Below are positions 1-9,280 of a DNA stretch of 64,000 bases, one piece after another. Source of the stretch: CAVTLG01 sp963735495 (GTDB lineage: Bacteria > Chloroflexota > Ktedonobacteria > Ktedonobacterales > Ktedonobacteraceae); assembly GCA_963735495.1 (NCBI GenBank), contig CAVTLG010000010.1:124001-188000 (forward strand). Direction: 5' to 3'. Position numbers and translations under genes: made by a program. Every line of letters starts with the position of its first letter. Position 1 is the stretch's first letter. The notes beneath the pieces were generated by a model. That model did no database searches and had not been told where the DNA came from. It saw nothing but the letters and a program-made list of their open reading frames with translations.

Positions 1-822
1 TCCCAGGAGAGCGATACACAGGCCCGGAGCCACGAACCACCACCATGAGCCAAGCATCAGCGCGTCGTCATTGGATGCCCAATACAGCATCGTGCCCCAA
101 CTGACACTATTAATATCGCCCAGACCAAGAAATTCCAGGCCAGTTTCGGCCAATATGGCATAGATTACCGTGCCTAGTAGTTGTGCGGCCACAATGGCGA
201 TTTCATTGGGCAGGATCTCATAAAAAATGATGCGCAGCGTTGACTCGCCGCTGGCTATGGCCGACTCTACACTATCCCGGTTGCGCATCGAGAGTGTTTG
301 GGCGCGCAATATGCGCGCGGACCACGACCAGCCGGTGATTGTCAGGACCAATGCAATAGTCAGTGGTCCTTTATAAGCAACAAAGGCGGCCAGCAGGATG
401 GCCAGGGGGAGTGTGGGCAGTACGAGGAAAACGTTAGTGATCAGCGAGAGCACTTCATCGATCCAGCCGCCGAAGTATCCTGAAATCAAGCCCACTATGA
501 CGGAGATGATCATGGTCATAATGCCGATGCCAAAGCCCATAATCATCGAAAGGCGTGTCCCCACGACGAGCTGAGCAAGAATATCCTGGCCTAATTGTGT
601 GGTACCCAGCCAGTGGGCCGCCGATGGGGGCTGAAGATGGGTCGTCCCAGGCATGCTGGGGTCCTGGTGAATAAACAACGGTCCGAAGATAGCTACCAGC
701 GTAAAAAAGAGCACAATCGCCAGTCCAAATGTCACCTTGCGGTTGAGTCTGACCAGGCGCCACAAATCCCGTAAACGTACCTGTGTTGGTGAGGGTGTCG
801 ATGTTGTTGCAAGGATGCTCAC
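1..822 (-). CDS. ABC transporter inner-membrane permease, DppC/OppC type (3' end outside the window)
   Basis: Second permease of a dipeptide/oligopeptide-type ABC importer; it would pair with the upstream DppB-type permease to form the membrane channel. 274 codons are visible, lacking the last part of the protein. The reading starts at GTG (822) behind a strong AGGAAGGAG, five bases after the stop of the upstream gene, so translation is probably coupled. After a cytoplasmic N-terminus come a TM helix and the typical sequence SAAHWLGTTQLGQDILAQL, followed by further TM segments. Next to a family-5 binding protein and a beta-glucosidase, the likely cargo is a cello-oligosaccharide rather than a peptide; that is inference. 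Confidence 0.88.
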   Translation of the reverse strand, partial: MSILATTSTPSPTQVRLRDLWRLVRLNRKVTFGLAIVLFFTLVAIFGPLFIHQDPSMPGTTHLQPPSAAHWLGTTQLGQDILAQLVVGTRLSMIMGFGIGIMTMIISVIVGLISGYFGGWIDEVLSLITNVFLVLPTLPLAILLAAFVAYKGPLTIALVLTITGWSWSARILRAQTLSMRNRDSVESAIASGESTLRIIFYEILPNEIAIVAAQLLGTVIYAILAETGLEFLGLGDINSVSWGTMLYWASNDDALMLGSWWWFVAPGLCIALLG

Positions 823-827
823 GATGG

Positions 828-1814
828 TTAACTCCTTCCTGTGCGCACACGCGGATCAAGCAGGACATACAGCAGGTCAGCCAGGAAGTTGGCACCCAAC
901 ACAGCCACGGAGATCACCAAAAAGATGCCCTGTAGCAACGCGTAATCCAGACTCTGCACTGCCTGTAGGGTGGCGTAGCCAATACCTGGATACGAAAAGA
1001 CGATCTCTGTCAGTATCGAGCCACTCACCACAAAGCCCAGAGAGAGGGCAAAAGAAGCGACGTTAGGCAAAATAGCATTGCGTGCTGCGTAAGAGAACAT
1101 CACGCGCCAGGGAGTCAATCCCTTTGCTTCAGCCATGAGCACATAGTCTTCTGATAATGTTGTGACCATGGCGTTGCGCATACCGAGCATCCAGCCAGCA
1201 AGTGAACCAACGACAATCGTCAATGCAGGTAAGATGGCATATTGAGCTGCGCTGACAATAAAAGCGATATTCCAGCCAGGAGTAGTATTATCTGTATCAT
1301 ATCCACCATGGAGGGGAAACCAGTTGAGTTGTAAACCGAGCACATAGAGCAAGACCAGTGCCAGCCAGAAATAGGGTATGGCAGAAAGGAAAGTAAAAAA
1401 AGGCGAGAGCACAAGGTCCCAGAAAGAACCACGCCGCCAGACGACGATGATGCCTAACACTGTGCCAAGCACGAAACTAATGATCAGTGCCATCCCGACG
1501 AGCACCAGTGTCCACGGCATCTCCTCCCCGAGCACCTGCGTCACGGTCATGGGGAGATAGGTAATGGAGACGCCCAGGTTGCCGTGCAGCAGATTGTTGA
1601 GATACTGCACATACTGAGACCACAATGGAGCGTGATTGACCCCTAATGAAATCTCCAGCGCCTGCATAGTCTGGGGCGAAATTTTGCCTCTCATGCGTGC
1701 CATCAGCGCCTCGGCAGGATTCCCTGGAGAGAGATGTGGGATCAGAAAGTTCAGGGTGACTGAGGCCCAGAGGGCCACAAGGTAAAAAAGTATCCGACGA
1801 AGTAGGTGGCGCAT
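828..1814 (-). CDS. ABC transporter inner-membrane permease, DppB/OppB type
   Basis: First permease of the same importer, 328 aa, close to the usual DppB length. Residues near 7-27 form the first TM helix, followed by the periplasmic loop with LSPGNPAEAL and the GNLGVSI box of this family, then five more TM segments. The cytoplasmic EAA loop that contacts the ATPase reads EAKGLTPWRVMFSYAARNA. No ATPase gene is visible; it may lie beyond position 1. The gene is separated from its binding-protein gene by an unusual 483-base repeat-rich gap, so it may need its own promoter. Confidence 0.9.
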   Translation of the reverse strand: MRHLLRRILFYLVALWASVTLNFLIPHLSPGNPAEALMARMRGKISPQTMQALEISLGVNHAPLWSQYVQYLNNLLHGNLGVSITYLPMTVTQVLGEEMPWTLVLVGMALIISFVLGTVLGIIVVWRRGSFWDLVLSPFFTFLSAIPYFWLALVLLYVLGLQLNWFPLHGGYDTDNTTPGWNIAFIVSAAQYAILPALTIVVGSLAGWMLGMRNAMVTTLSEDYVLMAEAKGLTPWRVMFSYAARNAILPNVASFALSLGFVVSGSILTEIVFSYPGIGYATLQAVQSLDYALLQGIFLVISVAVLGANFLADLLYVLLDPRVRTGRS

Positions 1815-2015
1815 ACGCTTCCCCTTCTTAACACGCTATTCAACCAGAACTGCATGTATGCTATTAATGTTATGAGGCTTGAAAATGGGCACAACAGGCG
1901 CGATAATGATTGCTGCCTGATTAAGGTGGCATGTTTTGTGCGTAACATTGCCCGATTGATCAGGCAAACGCGATTTGTCCACCAACTCCAACAAATGCAT
2001 GGGGGCGAACGGCTA

Positions 2016-2275
2016 GCGTGCGCCCCGCTCTCCTGAGTTTCGTCGACAACCGGGTAGGGGCGGCGCTCGCCTCCGCCCCCGGGGCGCACGCAAGGTCTGT
2101 CTTTTACCCACATCTTTTCAGGTCATCAACGGCAAGCCAGATGACAGGCCGAACGAACTTTTACACGGTTCTAATGGATGGCCTCGAACTCATCCTTGCA
2201 GGTGCTGCTAAGAAGCACCCGCAGACCTATCTACTAAAGATGTGGGTAAAAGACAGCGCAAGGTGACGCCCCTAC
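2016..2275. repeat. Nested inverted-repeat element (MITE-like) between binding-protein and permease genes
   Basis: The 483-base gap 1815-2297 holds no convincing gene but several inverted repeats. A perfect 21-base pair (2097-2117 with 2236-2256, core TTTTACCCACATC) is enclosed by a 9-base pair GTAGGGGCG/CGCCCCTAC (2054-2062 with 2267-2275). An 11-base GC-rich pair (2016-2026 with 2081-2091) overlaps the left arm. The two arms are alike except for a GC-rich hairpin present only on the left. The form suits a non-autonomous mobile element or a large RNA hairpin. No target duplication was identified. Confidence 0.6.
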
Positions 2276-2297
2276 TGCACGATGGCTAGCAGATGAG

Positions 2298-3977
2298 TCA
2301 GGAAACCGGGCGGAGATTCAGCACGACGTACTCAATATCTGGATACTCGGCGGTGCCTGGTGCCGCATAGGGATTCTGTGCATCGGGCCAACCGACAAAC
2401 TTCGCTGTGCTGTACTGGTACCAATAGGGCTCATAGGTCAGGGCAATGCTCGGCAACTGCTGGACCATAATCTTTTCTATGCCCATCATCGCCTGCTTCT
2501 GGATAGCAACGTTCGTCGTCGCGGCAAACTCCTGCAACAGTCTGTCCGTCGTAGGGTCTTGCCAGCGTTCATAGTTTGTGGCGGCGGCCTGTCCAATCGG
2601 AGCGCTATTGACACTATCCAGCAGGGAGTCGTACAGATAGTATGGTGTTGGGCCGGGATTCGTCCACAGCATTGCCGTGTCATAATCCCCATTCTGCAGG
2701 GCATTAAAGTAGGCATCAAACTCAATGGTATTGACCGTGGCTTTGATGCCAATATTCTGTAAATCTTTAGCCATCAACTGAGAATCGTTGATCCAGTCGG
2801 TATAGCCACTCACCACATTGAGGTTGAATGCTAATTTCTTGCCATTTTTGTAGGCAAAGATGCCATCAGAGCCTCTCTTGAAGCCAGCACTTTCCAATAT
2901 GCTGATGGCTTTAGCGGGATCGAAGGTAAATTGAAGGTTGGCGTAGGCAGGATCTAAGAAGGATTTGTTGCCGGGGAGCAGACCAGTGGGGGTTGCGGGC
3001 GGCTCGTAGCCGCTTTCTCCGACCTCATAGAGCTGCTGGCGGTTAATTGCGTCACTGATTGCCTCGCGCACTGGCAGCATATTGAACGGGAATTTGGTCA
3101 GGTTCAGGTAGAGATACACAATGTCGCTGGTTGGGAACCAGTAGTGGTTATCCTGCTTGTTGCGGTCAACGTAGGACTGCTGGATATCCTCTATATACAG
3201 GTTCGTCCAATCAATCTGCCCACTTTCGAGAGCCAGTTCCGCGCTCGTATTTGAATTGTAGGCAGGGATCTTCAAGGTGGCTACTTTGGGGAGTCCAGGT
3301 TGCCAGTAATTGGAGTTCTTACTCAAAACGACCAGTTGTGGCGTGAATGATTTGAGCACATAAGGGCCGGTACCGACGGGATTGGGATCGGCATACTGTG
3401 AGGGATCGCCTTTCACCTTGGACCAGGTATGTTGTGCCAGGATATAGGTTTGGCCGCCCAGGAACCATAAGATGGGATTAAATGGCTTGACCAACGTCAC
3501 GGTGACCGTGCTCGTATCAGGAGCAACCACATCCTTAATAGAAGGATCGATACCGTTCACATCCAGTCCGGGATATTTTTTGATCAGGTTCAGTGTGAAG
3601 ACAACATCAGCACTCGTAAGCGGACTGCCATCTGACCATTTCACGCCCTGGCGCAAGTGAAAGGTGATACTCGTCGCATTACTGTTGAGACTATAGCTTG
3701 TTGCCAACCAGGGCTTGATGGTACCATCAAGGCGGTTGTATGCCAGCAAGGTCTCGTAGATCATCCCCTGTGTGCCACTGATGACACTGGCCGCGTAGGG
3801 ATTAAAATTGCGTGGATAGTCGCCGCTAGTGTTTGCCAGTAACGTCAGGGAACTGTTATTACTGGAATTGGTGCCAGTGCCACTGCAGCTAGCCAGTAGC
3901 GTGGAGAGGATCATCAGACAGGGTAGGACCACCAGGCAGATCCTTGCCTTCCTGGCAAAGGGAGTTGTATAGGTCAC
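2298..3977 (-). CDS. Family-5 extracellular solute-binding lipoprotein
   Basis: Lipid-anchored receptor of the importer, SBP_bac_5 family, 559 aa from GTG 3977. The GTG is chosen because AGGAGG precedes it by seven bases and the following residues form a lipoprotein signal: basic start, hydrophobic stretch, then LLAS before Cys31. Mature protein follows a Ser/Asn/Thr-rich linker. Typical family blocks are visible: GTQGMIYETL near the N-terminus, FHLRQGVKWSDGSPLTSADV, then NPVGTGPYVLKSF. Family-5 receptors bind peptides but also cellobiose and other beta-glucosides. The adjoining beta-glucosidase, LacI gene and cellulase favour a cello-oligosaccharide, which remains an inference. Confidence 0.9.
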   Translation of the reverse strand: MTYTTPFARKARICLVVLPCLMILSTLLASCSGTGTNSSNNSSLTLLANTSGDYPRNFNPYAASVISGTQGMIYETLLAYNRLDGTIKPWLATSYSLNSNATSITFHLRQGVKWSDGSPLTSADVVFTLNLIKKYPGLDVNGIDPSIKDVVAPDTSTVTVTLVKPFNPILWFLGGQTYILAQHTWSKVKGDPSQYADPNPVGTGPYVLKSFTPQLVVLSKNSNYWQPGLPKVATLKIPAYNSNTSAELALESGQIDWTNLYIEDIQQSYVDRNKQDNHYWFPTSDIVYLYLNLTKFPFNMLPVREAISDAINRQQLYEVGESGYEPPATPTGLLPGNKSFLDPAYANLQFTFDPAKAISILESAGFKRGSDGIFAYKNGKKLAFNLNVVSGYTDWINDSQLMAKDLQNIGIKATVNTIEFDAYFNALQNGDYDTAMLWTNPGPTPYYLYDSLLDSVNSAPIGQAAATNYERWQDPTTDRLLQEFAATTNVAIQKQAMMGIEKIMVQQLPSIALTYEPYWYQYSTAKFVGWPDAQNPYAAPGTAEYPDIEYVVLNLRPVS

Positions 3978-4091
3978 TGATAACCTCCTGACTTCGCACG
4001 AAGCGAATACACGGAAATACACGGATATTCAACGGTAGTGAAATCGCGCTACGATTTTTGCTGGATCACTCACTGTACTCCTCTCAGCCAG

Positions 4092-4172
4092 ATGAGCCGA
4101 AGGCTAGAAGCGCTAGCTTCGTTTCCTCCGATCCGACACATGAGCCGAAGGCTAGAAGCGCTAGCTTCGTTT
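4092..4172. repeat. Two 33-bp direct copies of a palindromic unit
   Basis: Identical 33-base units lie at 4092-4124 and 4140-4172. Each holds an internal hairpin of the GGCTAG...CTAGC kind. The second copy is also embedded between CCGACACA (4133-4140) and TGTGTCGG (4172-4179), giving a longer stem. The pair lies just downstream of the beta-glucosidase gene on the minus strand and upstream of the binding-protein gene. It could act as a terminator or processing site, but no T-run follows the stem. Confidence 0.7.
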
Positions 4173-4198
4173 GTGTCGGTCTAAGAGGTTCTGACTGT

Positions 4199-5539
4199 CT
4201 AAGATGGAACCTCATTTGTCGCAATCACATCATGATACCAATGGCCGCTGGCCTTCATAATGCGTTGTTGCGTCTCGTAATCAACATAAATAATGCCGAA
4301 GCGCATGCTATAGCCCAGTGACCACTCGAAGTTGTCGAGCAGTGACCAGACAGAATAGCCAGCCAGCGGCACACCCGCCTCAAGTGCTGCGTGCACCTGG
4401 AGAAGATGTTCGCGCAGATAGTGAATACGTTGTGGATCATTGACCTGACCATCTGCTGTGACCGTATCTACAAAAGCCGAGCCATTTTCGACCAGATAGA
4501 TGCATGGGATAGCATACTCACGATGCAGACGTGTCAACATGTTATAGATGCCTTGTGGATAGATCTCCCAATCCATCGCCGTATACTCTGCGTCCTCTAT
4601 CGGTACTGAGGGATACTCATCCACTGTGTCTGGATCGTATTTGAGCACACTGCGCGTATAGTAGTTTGCGCCCAGAAAATCGAGGGGACGCGCAATAATC
4701 TCAGCGTCACCTGCTTCAACCTGTGGTGCCAGATCCCCTAAATGTGCGAGCACATCAGCGGGATAGCTCTCCCGAAAGATCGCATCGAGGAACCAGCGAT
4801 GCAACTTGCCGTCCATAAAGCGTGTAGCCGCTACATCTGCTTCTGCTGACGTAGCTGGATCAAGTTGCGTAAAATTAAGCGTAATGCCTACCCGAGTCTT
4901 GGCATCTCCGTTGGCCCGTATGATCGGCACAGCCAGTCCGTGGGCCAGTAGAAAGTGATGCGAGGTTTGCCAGGCTATGCGCGCATCCTTGATACCGGGA
5001 GCATGGATACCTTGCTCGTAGCCCTCAAAGGCTGTGACGGCGGGTTCATTTAGCGTGAGCCAGTTGTGTACACGGTCTCCAAGGTGACGGGTAACGACAT
5101 CCACATAATCGGCAAAGGCATAGGCCGTCCCCCGATTGGCCCATCCGCCAAATTGATCTTGCAACGCCTGTGGCAAATCCCAATGGTAGAGTGTGGCATA
5201 TGGCTCAATACCGGCTGCTAAAAGCGTGTCCACCAGGCGGTCGTAGAAATCCAGTCCACGTGTGTTAATCTGCCCGCGACCCAGTGGGAGAATACGCGGC
5301 CAGGCTATGGAGAAATGATACATATGGACGCCTAGCTCTTGCATCAAGCGAATGTCGGTCGGATAGCGATGATAGTGGTCGCAGGCAACCAGACCACTAT
5401 CATTGTTCAAAATAGTGCCGGGCGTGGCGCAAAAGCGATCCCAGATAGACTCTCCTCGACCATCTTCGTTTGCTGCCCCCTCAACCTGATAAGCGTACGT
5501 CCCCACTCCCCAGCGGAAATGCTCAGGAAACTGAACCAT
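4199..5539 (-). CDS. GH1 beta-glucosidase
   Basis: Retaining glycosidase of family 1 that hydrolyses cellobiose and related beta-glucosides, presumably in the cytoplasm since no signal peptide is present. 446 aa, the normal family size. ATG 5539 is chosen: AGAGG precedes it and the protein then begins with the family-typical FPEHFRWGVGTYAYQVEGA. The acid/base glutamate lies in TLNEPAV and the nucleophile in YLVENGSAF; the C-terminal YSVWSLLDNFEWSLGY block is complete. It faces away from the LacI gene across a shared regulatory region and runs towards the ABC-importer genes. Confidence 0.95.
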   Translation of the reverse strand: MVQFPEHFRWGVGTYAYQVEGAANEDGRGESIWDRFCATPGTILNNDSGLVACDHYHRYPTDIRLMQELGVHMYHFSIAWPRILPLGRGQINTRGLDFYDRLVDTLLAAGIEPYATLYHWDLPQALQDQFGGWANRGTAYAFADYVDVVTRHLGDRVHNWLTLNEPAVTAFEGYEQGIHAPGIKDARIAWQTSHHFLLAHGLAVPIIRANGDAKTRVGITLNFTQLDPATSAEADVAATRFMDGKLHRWFLDAIFRESYPADVLAHLGDLAPQVEAGDAEIIARPLDFLGANYYTRSVLKYDPDTVDEYPSVPIEDAEYTAMDWEIYPQGIYNMLTRLHREYAIPCIYLVENGSAFVDTVTADGQVNDPQRIHYLREHLLQVHAALEAGVPLAGYSVWSLLDNFEWSLGYSMRFGIIYVDYETQQRIMKASGHWYHDVIATNEVPS

Positions 5540-5637
5540 GCTGCCTCTTTTCGTGTTTCGCGGCCAGTGCTTTAAGCGCTGTCCCTTTGTTGTCGTACAG
5601 GTGTGGTGAAATAATGATGTTATATAATCATGAAACA

Positions 5638-5667
5638 ATAGTAAGACAATTCACACGACAATGTCAA
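5638..5667 (-). promoter_or_regulatory. Promoter of the beta-glucosidase gene
   Basis: Read on the minus strand: -35 TTGACA (5662-5667), 18-base spacer, -10 TACTAT (5638-5643), about 100 bases upstream of ATG 5539. TTGTTTCATG follows the -10, resembling a half-site of the LacI-type operators seen elsewhere in the window. Confidence 0.6.
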
Positions 5668-5698
5668 TATGCTCCTCATAAAGTTCTGAAAGTATAGC

Positions 5699-5718
5699 AT
5701 GTTTATCCATGTGAACAT
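5699..5718. promoter_or_regulatory. Candidate LacI-type operator
   Basis: A 20-base imperfect palindrome with ATGTT at one end and AACAT at the other, between the divergent GH1 and LacI genes and just upstream of the GH1 -35 box. The inner part is not symmetrical and no second copy was found, so support is weak. Confidence 0.25.
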
Positions 5719-5785
5719 ACTTTTTGGGCTATTGCAGCGCCTTTGTCGCCATGGGCGGAGGGATCTGGCGGCCTTCGCGCGCCGA

Positions 5786-5814
5786 TTGACTTTCTCATAA
5801 AACTTGGTTATGAT
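5786..5814 (+). promoter_or_regulatory. Promoter of the LacI-family gene
   Basis: TTGACT (5786-5791), 17-base spacer, TATGAT (5809-5814). Transcription would start near 5821, which excludes start codons further upstream and supports GTG 5898. Confidence 0.65.
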
Positions 5815-5897
5815 TGTGCTGTAAGATATATGCGCCAATAGAAACGCAATATTTCATGAACAACTCTGTTATCTGGAAACAAGGAGAACGAGAGAAC

Positions 5898-6971
5898 GTG
5901 GCAGACTCAGTAACCGCCAGAGACGTTGCTCAATGTGCCGAGGTGTCCGTTGGCACTGTATCGCGTGTCTTTAACAATCATAGTAATGTCAGTGAAGAGA
6001 TACGGCAGCGTGTCCTGAAGGTCGCGGCAGATCTCGGTTATTTTCGTGCTAATGGACAGGCTTCCGCCACGCATCCCACCAATCGTGTCTTAAAAGAAGT
6101 AGGTTTTTTGTATTGTTCATCCGTTGAGGAGACGCCTGCGACCTTGGACCCGTATTGGGCACCTATCTTTCATGGTGTGGAGAGTGCTTCGCGTCAGGCC
6201 AATATAAAGATAACCTATCGTACGATTACCGATATCACCTGGAACCCTCATTTATTGACGACGATCCTGTATGAGATGCGCCTGGGTGGTGTATTAGTGG
6301 TTGGGCAGGCGGATGCCGCTATAATTGGGACCATTCAAGCGACGAAAACGCCGGTTGTCCAGGTCGATAACTATGTCTCAGATTTGCCGCAACCTGTTGA
6401 CACCATCCTCCCTGACAATTGTCAGGGAGCGCAGTTAGCCATGGACTATCTCTTTAGCGTAGGGCATACGCGTATCGCCTTTATTGGTGGTCCGATCTTC
6501 CCGGGACCCCGTCCCGTCAACAAAATATATTCGATCCAACAGCGCTGGATGGTCTATTGCATGGCGTTCCTGGATAGAGGCTTATCCGTTGAATATGATC
6601 TCGTTGAGTCTGGAAATCTCACTCTGGATGGAGGATACGCGGCCTGTAAGCGTCTCCTTGAGCGGAAAGTTGCTTTCAGCGCTATTTTTTGTGCCGATGA
6701 TATCACCGCCATTGGCGCAATGAAGGCCCTGAGGGAGGCGGGACGGCGTGTGCCAGCGGACGTCTCGCTGATTGGCTTTGATGGTATTGATCTGGGTCAG
6801 CACGTGACGCCAGCGCTCTCTACTATTCACATTGATACCACCGCTCTGGGAGCCATAGCGCTTAAAACTTTGATGGAGCGTGCGAATGCTCCATCTGCAC
6901 CTTACGTGACCACCTTGATTGGAGCTAAACTCGTGAAGCGAGAGTCCGTAGCCCCACCCCATCTTACGTGA
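5898..6971 (+). CDS. LacI-family transcriptional regulator
   Basis: DNA-binding repressor or activator responding to a sugar, 357 aa. GTG 5898 is chosen because AAGGAG lies upstream and the protein then opens directly with the LacI helix-turn-helix (TARDVAQCAEVSVGTVSRVF) and hinge helix. A periplasmic-binding-protein-like effector domain follows, with the typical late block RRVPADVSLIGFDGID. An ATG at 5856 is possible but lacks a ribosome site. It is divergent from the GH1 gene and upstream of the GH9 gene, so a role in cello-oligosaccharide control is likely. It could also act on the rhamnose operators; the sequence cannot decide. Confidence 0.92.
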   Translation: MADSVTARDVAQCAEVSVGTVSRVFNNHSNVSEEIRQRVLKVAADLGYFRANGQASATHPTNRVLKEVGFLYCSSVEETPATLDPYWAPIFHGVESASRQANIKITYRTITDITWNPHLLTTILYEMRLGGVLVVGQADAAIIGTIQATKTPVVQVDNYVSDLPQPVDTILPDNCQGAQLAMDYLFSVGHTRIAFIGGPIFPGPRPVNKIYSIQQRWMVYCMAFLDRGLSVEYDLVESGNLTLDGGYAACKRLLERKVAFSAIFCADDITAIGAMKALREAGRRVPADVSLIGFDGIDLGQHVTPALSTIHIDTTALGAIALKTLMERANAPSAPYVTTLIGAKLVKRESVAPPHLT

Positions 6972-6997
6972 TAGGTCTACGGTCTGCTGGAAGAGGA

Positions 6998-7100
6998 GAT
7001 CGCGTAGGGACAACCCTTGCGGTTGTCAGGGGTAGGCTCAGCTCCTGTGCGCCCTGGTTGCCTATCGGGATCGCGTAGGGACAATCCCTTGCGGTTGTCC
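6998..7100. repeat. Two copies of a short hairpin repeat
   Basis: GATCGCGTAGGGACAA followed by CCC, TTGC and GGTTGTC occurs at 6998-7027 and again, with small changes, at 7069-7100. Each copy folds as GACAA(C)/(G)TTGTC with a CTTGC-type loop. A third copy at about 44312-44446 has been split by a mobile element, showing that this is a dispersed family. Both copies here lie in the leader of the GH9 gene. Confidence 0.75.
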
Positions 7101-7171
7101 AGTGTGGGTAGCCGCCAGGACCTCTACCTGAAGAGTGACGCGTGTCGTTAGCTAAAAAGGAAGGATTCTTT

Positions 7172-9130
7172 ATGGCGAAAAATGTGCCAAACCGAACCTT
7201 ACGCTTCCCCTTTATTTCTGTGCTTGTTATGTCTTTCAGCTTGCTGCTCGTATTGTCTACATTTCTCATGCAAAGTGGCAAAATCTATGCCGCCAGTAGT
7301 GCATATGTGCGTGTAAACCAGGTTGGTTACATCACAGGAGAGACAAAACAGGCCATCTTGATGGCATCCGGTTCAGAAAGTGGTGCCTCATTTACCGTCG
7401 TTAACACGTCGACAGGACAAGCTGTCTATACCGCATCTCCTGGCGGCAAGCTGAGTAGTTGGAGCAGTACATACCCTGATACCTATCTGCTGGATTTCTC
7501 GTCCGTAAAAACCGCCGGCAGTTACAGCATTCATGTAAGTGGTGCCATCGCCGCCAGCTCTCCGACCTTCAAAATCGCCAGTGGCGCGAGCCTGTATCAG
7601 GGATTGCTCTCTAACGCATTGTTCTTTTACCAGGCGCAGCAGGATGGTCCCGATGTCAATTCCAGCGTGATGGATCGCCAGCCTTCGCACTTGAAGGATG
7701 AGAGCGCCTCTATCTACAGTACGCCCAGTTACAGCGATGACACGCTACAAGGATCGCTGAACAAAGTCGGTGGACCGATTGATGTGTCGGGTGGATGGTT
7801 TGACGCCGGAGACTACGTGAAGTTCGTGGAAACGGCGAGCTATACCGATGCCATCATGCTCTTTGCCGCTCGCCAAAATCCCGGCCTCTTGACAAGTGGT
7901 GCAGCTAATTTCAGTAGCGAAGGCAAATACGGCCTGGACTGGCTACAAAAGATGTGGAATAACTCAACCGAAACCTTGTATTATCAGGTTGGCATTGGCG
8001 ATGGCAATGGGGATAGTATTCTGGGTGATCACGACCTCTGGCGCTTGCCCCAGGCCGACGACCAGCTAGGCGCGAAGCCCGGTGATAGCGATTATTATGT
8101 GGAATACCGCCCGGTATTCCGTGCGGGTGCAGCCGGTTCAGAGATCAGTCCTAATCTGGCGGGGCGTCTGGCTGCCGATTTCGGTCTCTGCTATCAACTG
8201 TACCATAGCAGCGATCCTAGTTATGCCAGGCAGTGTTTGATCAGTGGGGAAACTATTTTCGACCTGGCAAAAACCAGTAACGTTGGTCAACTCCTCACGA
8301 CCGCGCCATATGATTACTATCCCGAGACCGAATGGCGTGATGATATGGAACTGGGTGCCACAGAACTCTACTTCGCAACCGCGTCCGGCAGCCTGCCATC
8401 GGGCCTCAAGCACACTGCTTCCAGCTATTACTTAGCAGCCGCAGCCAAGTGGGCGCATGCTTACATCACCGGTCCGAACGATGGTAGCGATTCGCTTAAC
8501 CTGTACGATGTCAGCGGATTGGCACACTATGAGCTGTACCGCGCCATCGCACAGGCCGGGAAGCCCAGTGGCCTGGCTGTTTCACAGTCAGCGCTGCTCA
8601 CTGATCTAGGGAAGCAACTCGCCGCTGGCACCAGTCAGGCGAAAAGTGACCCCTTTGGGTTCGGTATTGCCTATGGCGGCGGAGACGCCACGCCACACGC
8701 GCTGGGCTATGCGCTTGAAGCCAGTTTCTACGATCAACTGACCGGTACAGGTACGTACAAAAACTTTGGCCTGACGCAGCGTAACTGGGTATTGGGCGCA
8801 AATGCGTGGGGTTCATCCTTTATTGTTGGAGCGGGCAGCACGTTCCCGCATTGTATGCAACACCAGGTGGCAAATCTGGCCGGTTCATTGAATGGAACGG
8901 CGCCAATTGTGCTTGGGGCGACGGTCGATGGCCCAAGTGCCACGGCGAACTTTGATGGGTTAGGTCTACAAGATGGCATGAGAGCGTGTCCAGCGAGTGG
9001 AGGTGACGCATTTAAGGCGTTTTCGGGCCAGGGAGCACGCTACTACGATAACGTTGTTGCCTGGCCGAGCGTTGAACCGGCTGATGATTATACTGCTCTG
9101 AGCATGCTTGTCTTTGCTCAACAGGTTTAA
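7172..9130 (+). CDS. Secreted GH9 endoglucanase with N-terminal Ig-like domain
   Basis: Inverting cellulase of family 9, exported, 652 aa. ATG 7172 is chosen since AAGGAAGGA lies just upstream and a signal peptide follows (basic start, hydrophobic core to about residue 33, YAAS near the cleavage site). An Ig-like CelD_N domain begins at AYVRVNQVGY. The catalytic domain carries GGWFDAGDYVKF with Asp211 and Asp214 (base and partner) and, at the end, WPSVEPADDYTAL with Glu635 as probable acid. The usual His-Arg motif is altered to FPHCMQHQVANLAGS. It would release cello-oligosaccharides for the importer and beta-glucosidase encoded upstream. No carbohydrate-binding module or anchor is visible. 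Confidence 0.94.
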   Translation: MAKNVPNRTLRFPFISVLVMSFSLLLVLSTFLMQSGKIYAASSAYVRVNQVGYITGETKQAILMASGSESGASFTVVNTSTGQAVYTASPGGKLSSWSSTYPDTYLLDFSSVKTAGSYSIHVSGAIAASSPTFKIASGASLYQGLLSNALFFYQAQQDGPDVNSSVMDRQPSHLKDESASIYSTPSYSDDTLQGSLNKVGGPIDVSGGWFDAGDYVKFVETASYTDAIMLFAARQNPGLLTSGAANFSSEGKYGLDWLQKMWNNSTETLYYQVGIGDGNGDSILGDHDLWRLPQADDQLGAKPGDSDYYVEYRPVFRAGAAGSEISPNLAGRLAADFGLCYQLYHSSDPSYARQCLISGETIFDLAKTSNVGQLLTTAPYDYYPETEWRDDMELGATELYFATASGSLPSGLKHTASSYYLAAAAKWAHAYITGPNDGSDSLNLYDVSGLAHYELYRAIAQAGKPSGLAVSQSALLTDLGKQLAAGTSQAKSDPFGFGIAYGGGDATPHALGYALEASFYDQLTGTGTYKNFGLTQRNWVLGANAWGSSFIVGAGSTFPHCMQHQVANLAGSLNGTAPIVLGATVDGPSATANFDGLGLQDGMRACPASGGDAFKAFSGQGARYYDNVVAWPSVEPADDYTALSMLVFAQQV

Positions 9131-9225
9131 CCGTCCCACACCTTGACAGTCGATACAACGCCACTGTTTAGCAATAACAAGTGTACCGCGCAGCTCCACT
9201 GACGCTAGCGTCGTAACCACAACAC

Positions 9226-9261
9226 AGGAGCTACCATGCATGTCAACGCGTGGTAGCTCCT
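9226..9261. terminator. Bidirectional hairpin terminator
   Basis: Perfect 11-base stem AGGAGCTACCA/TGGTAGCTCCT with a 14-base loop, between the converging GH9 and MFS genes. There is no long T-run, so efficiency is uncertain. Confidence 0.6.
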
Positions 9262-9280
9262 CATCGTTCGGTCAGACTTT

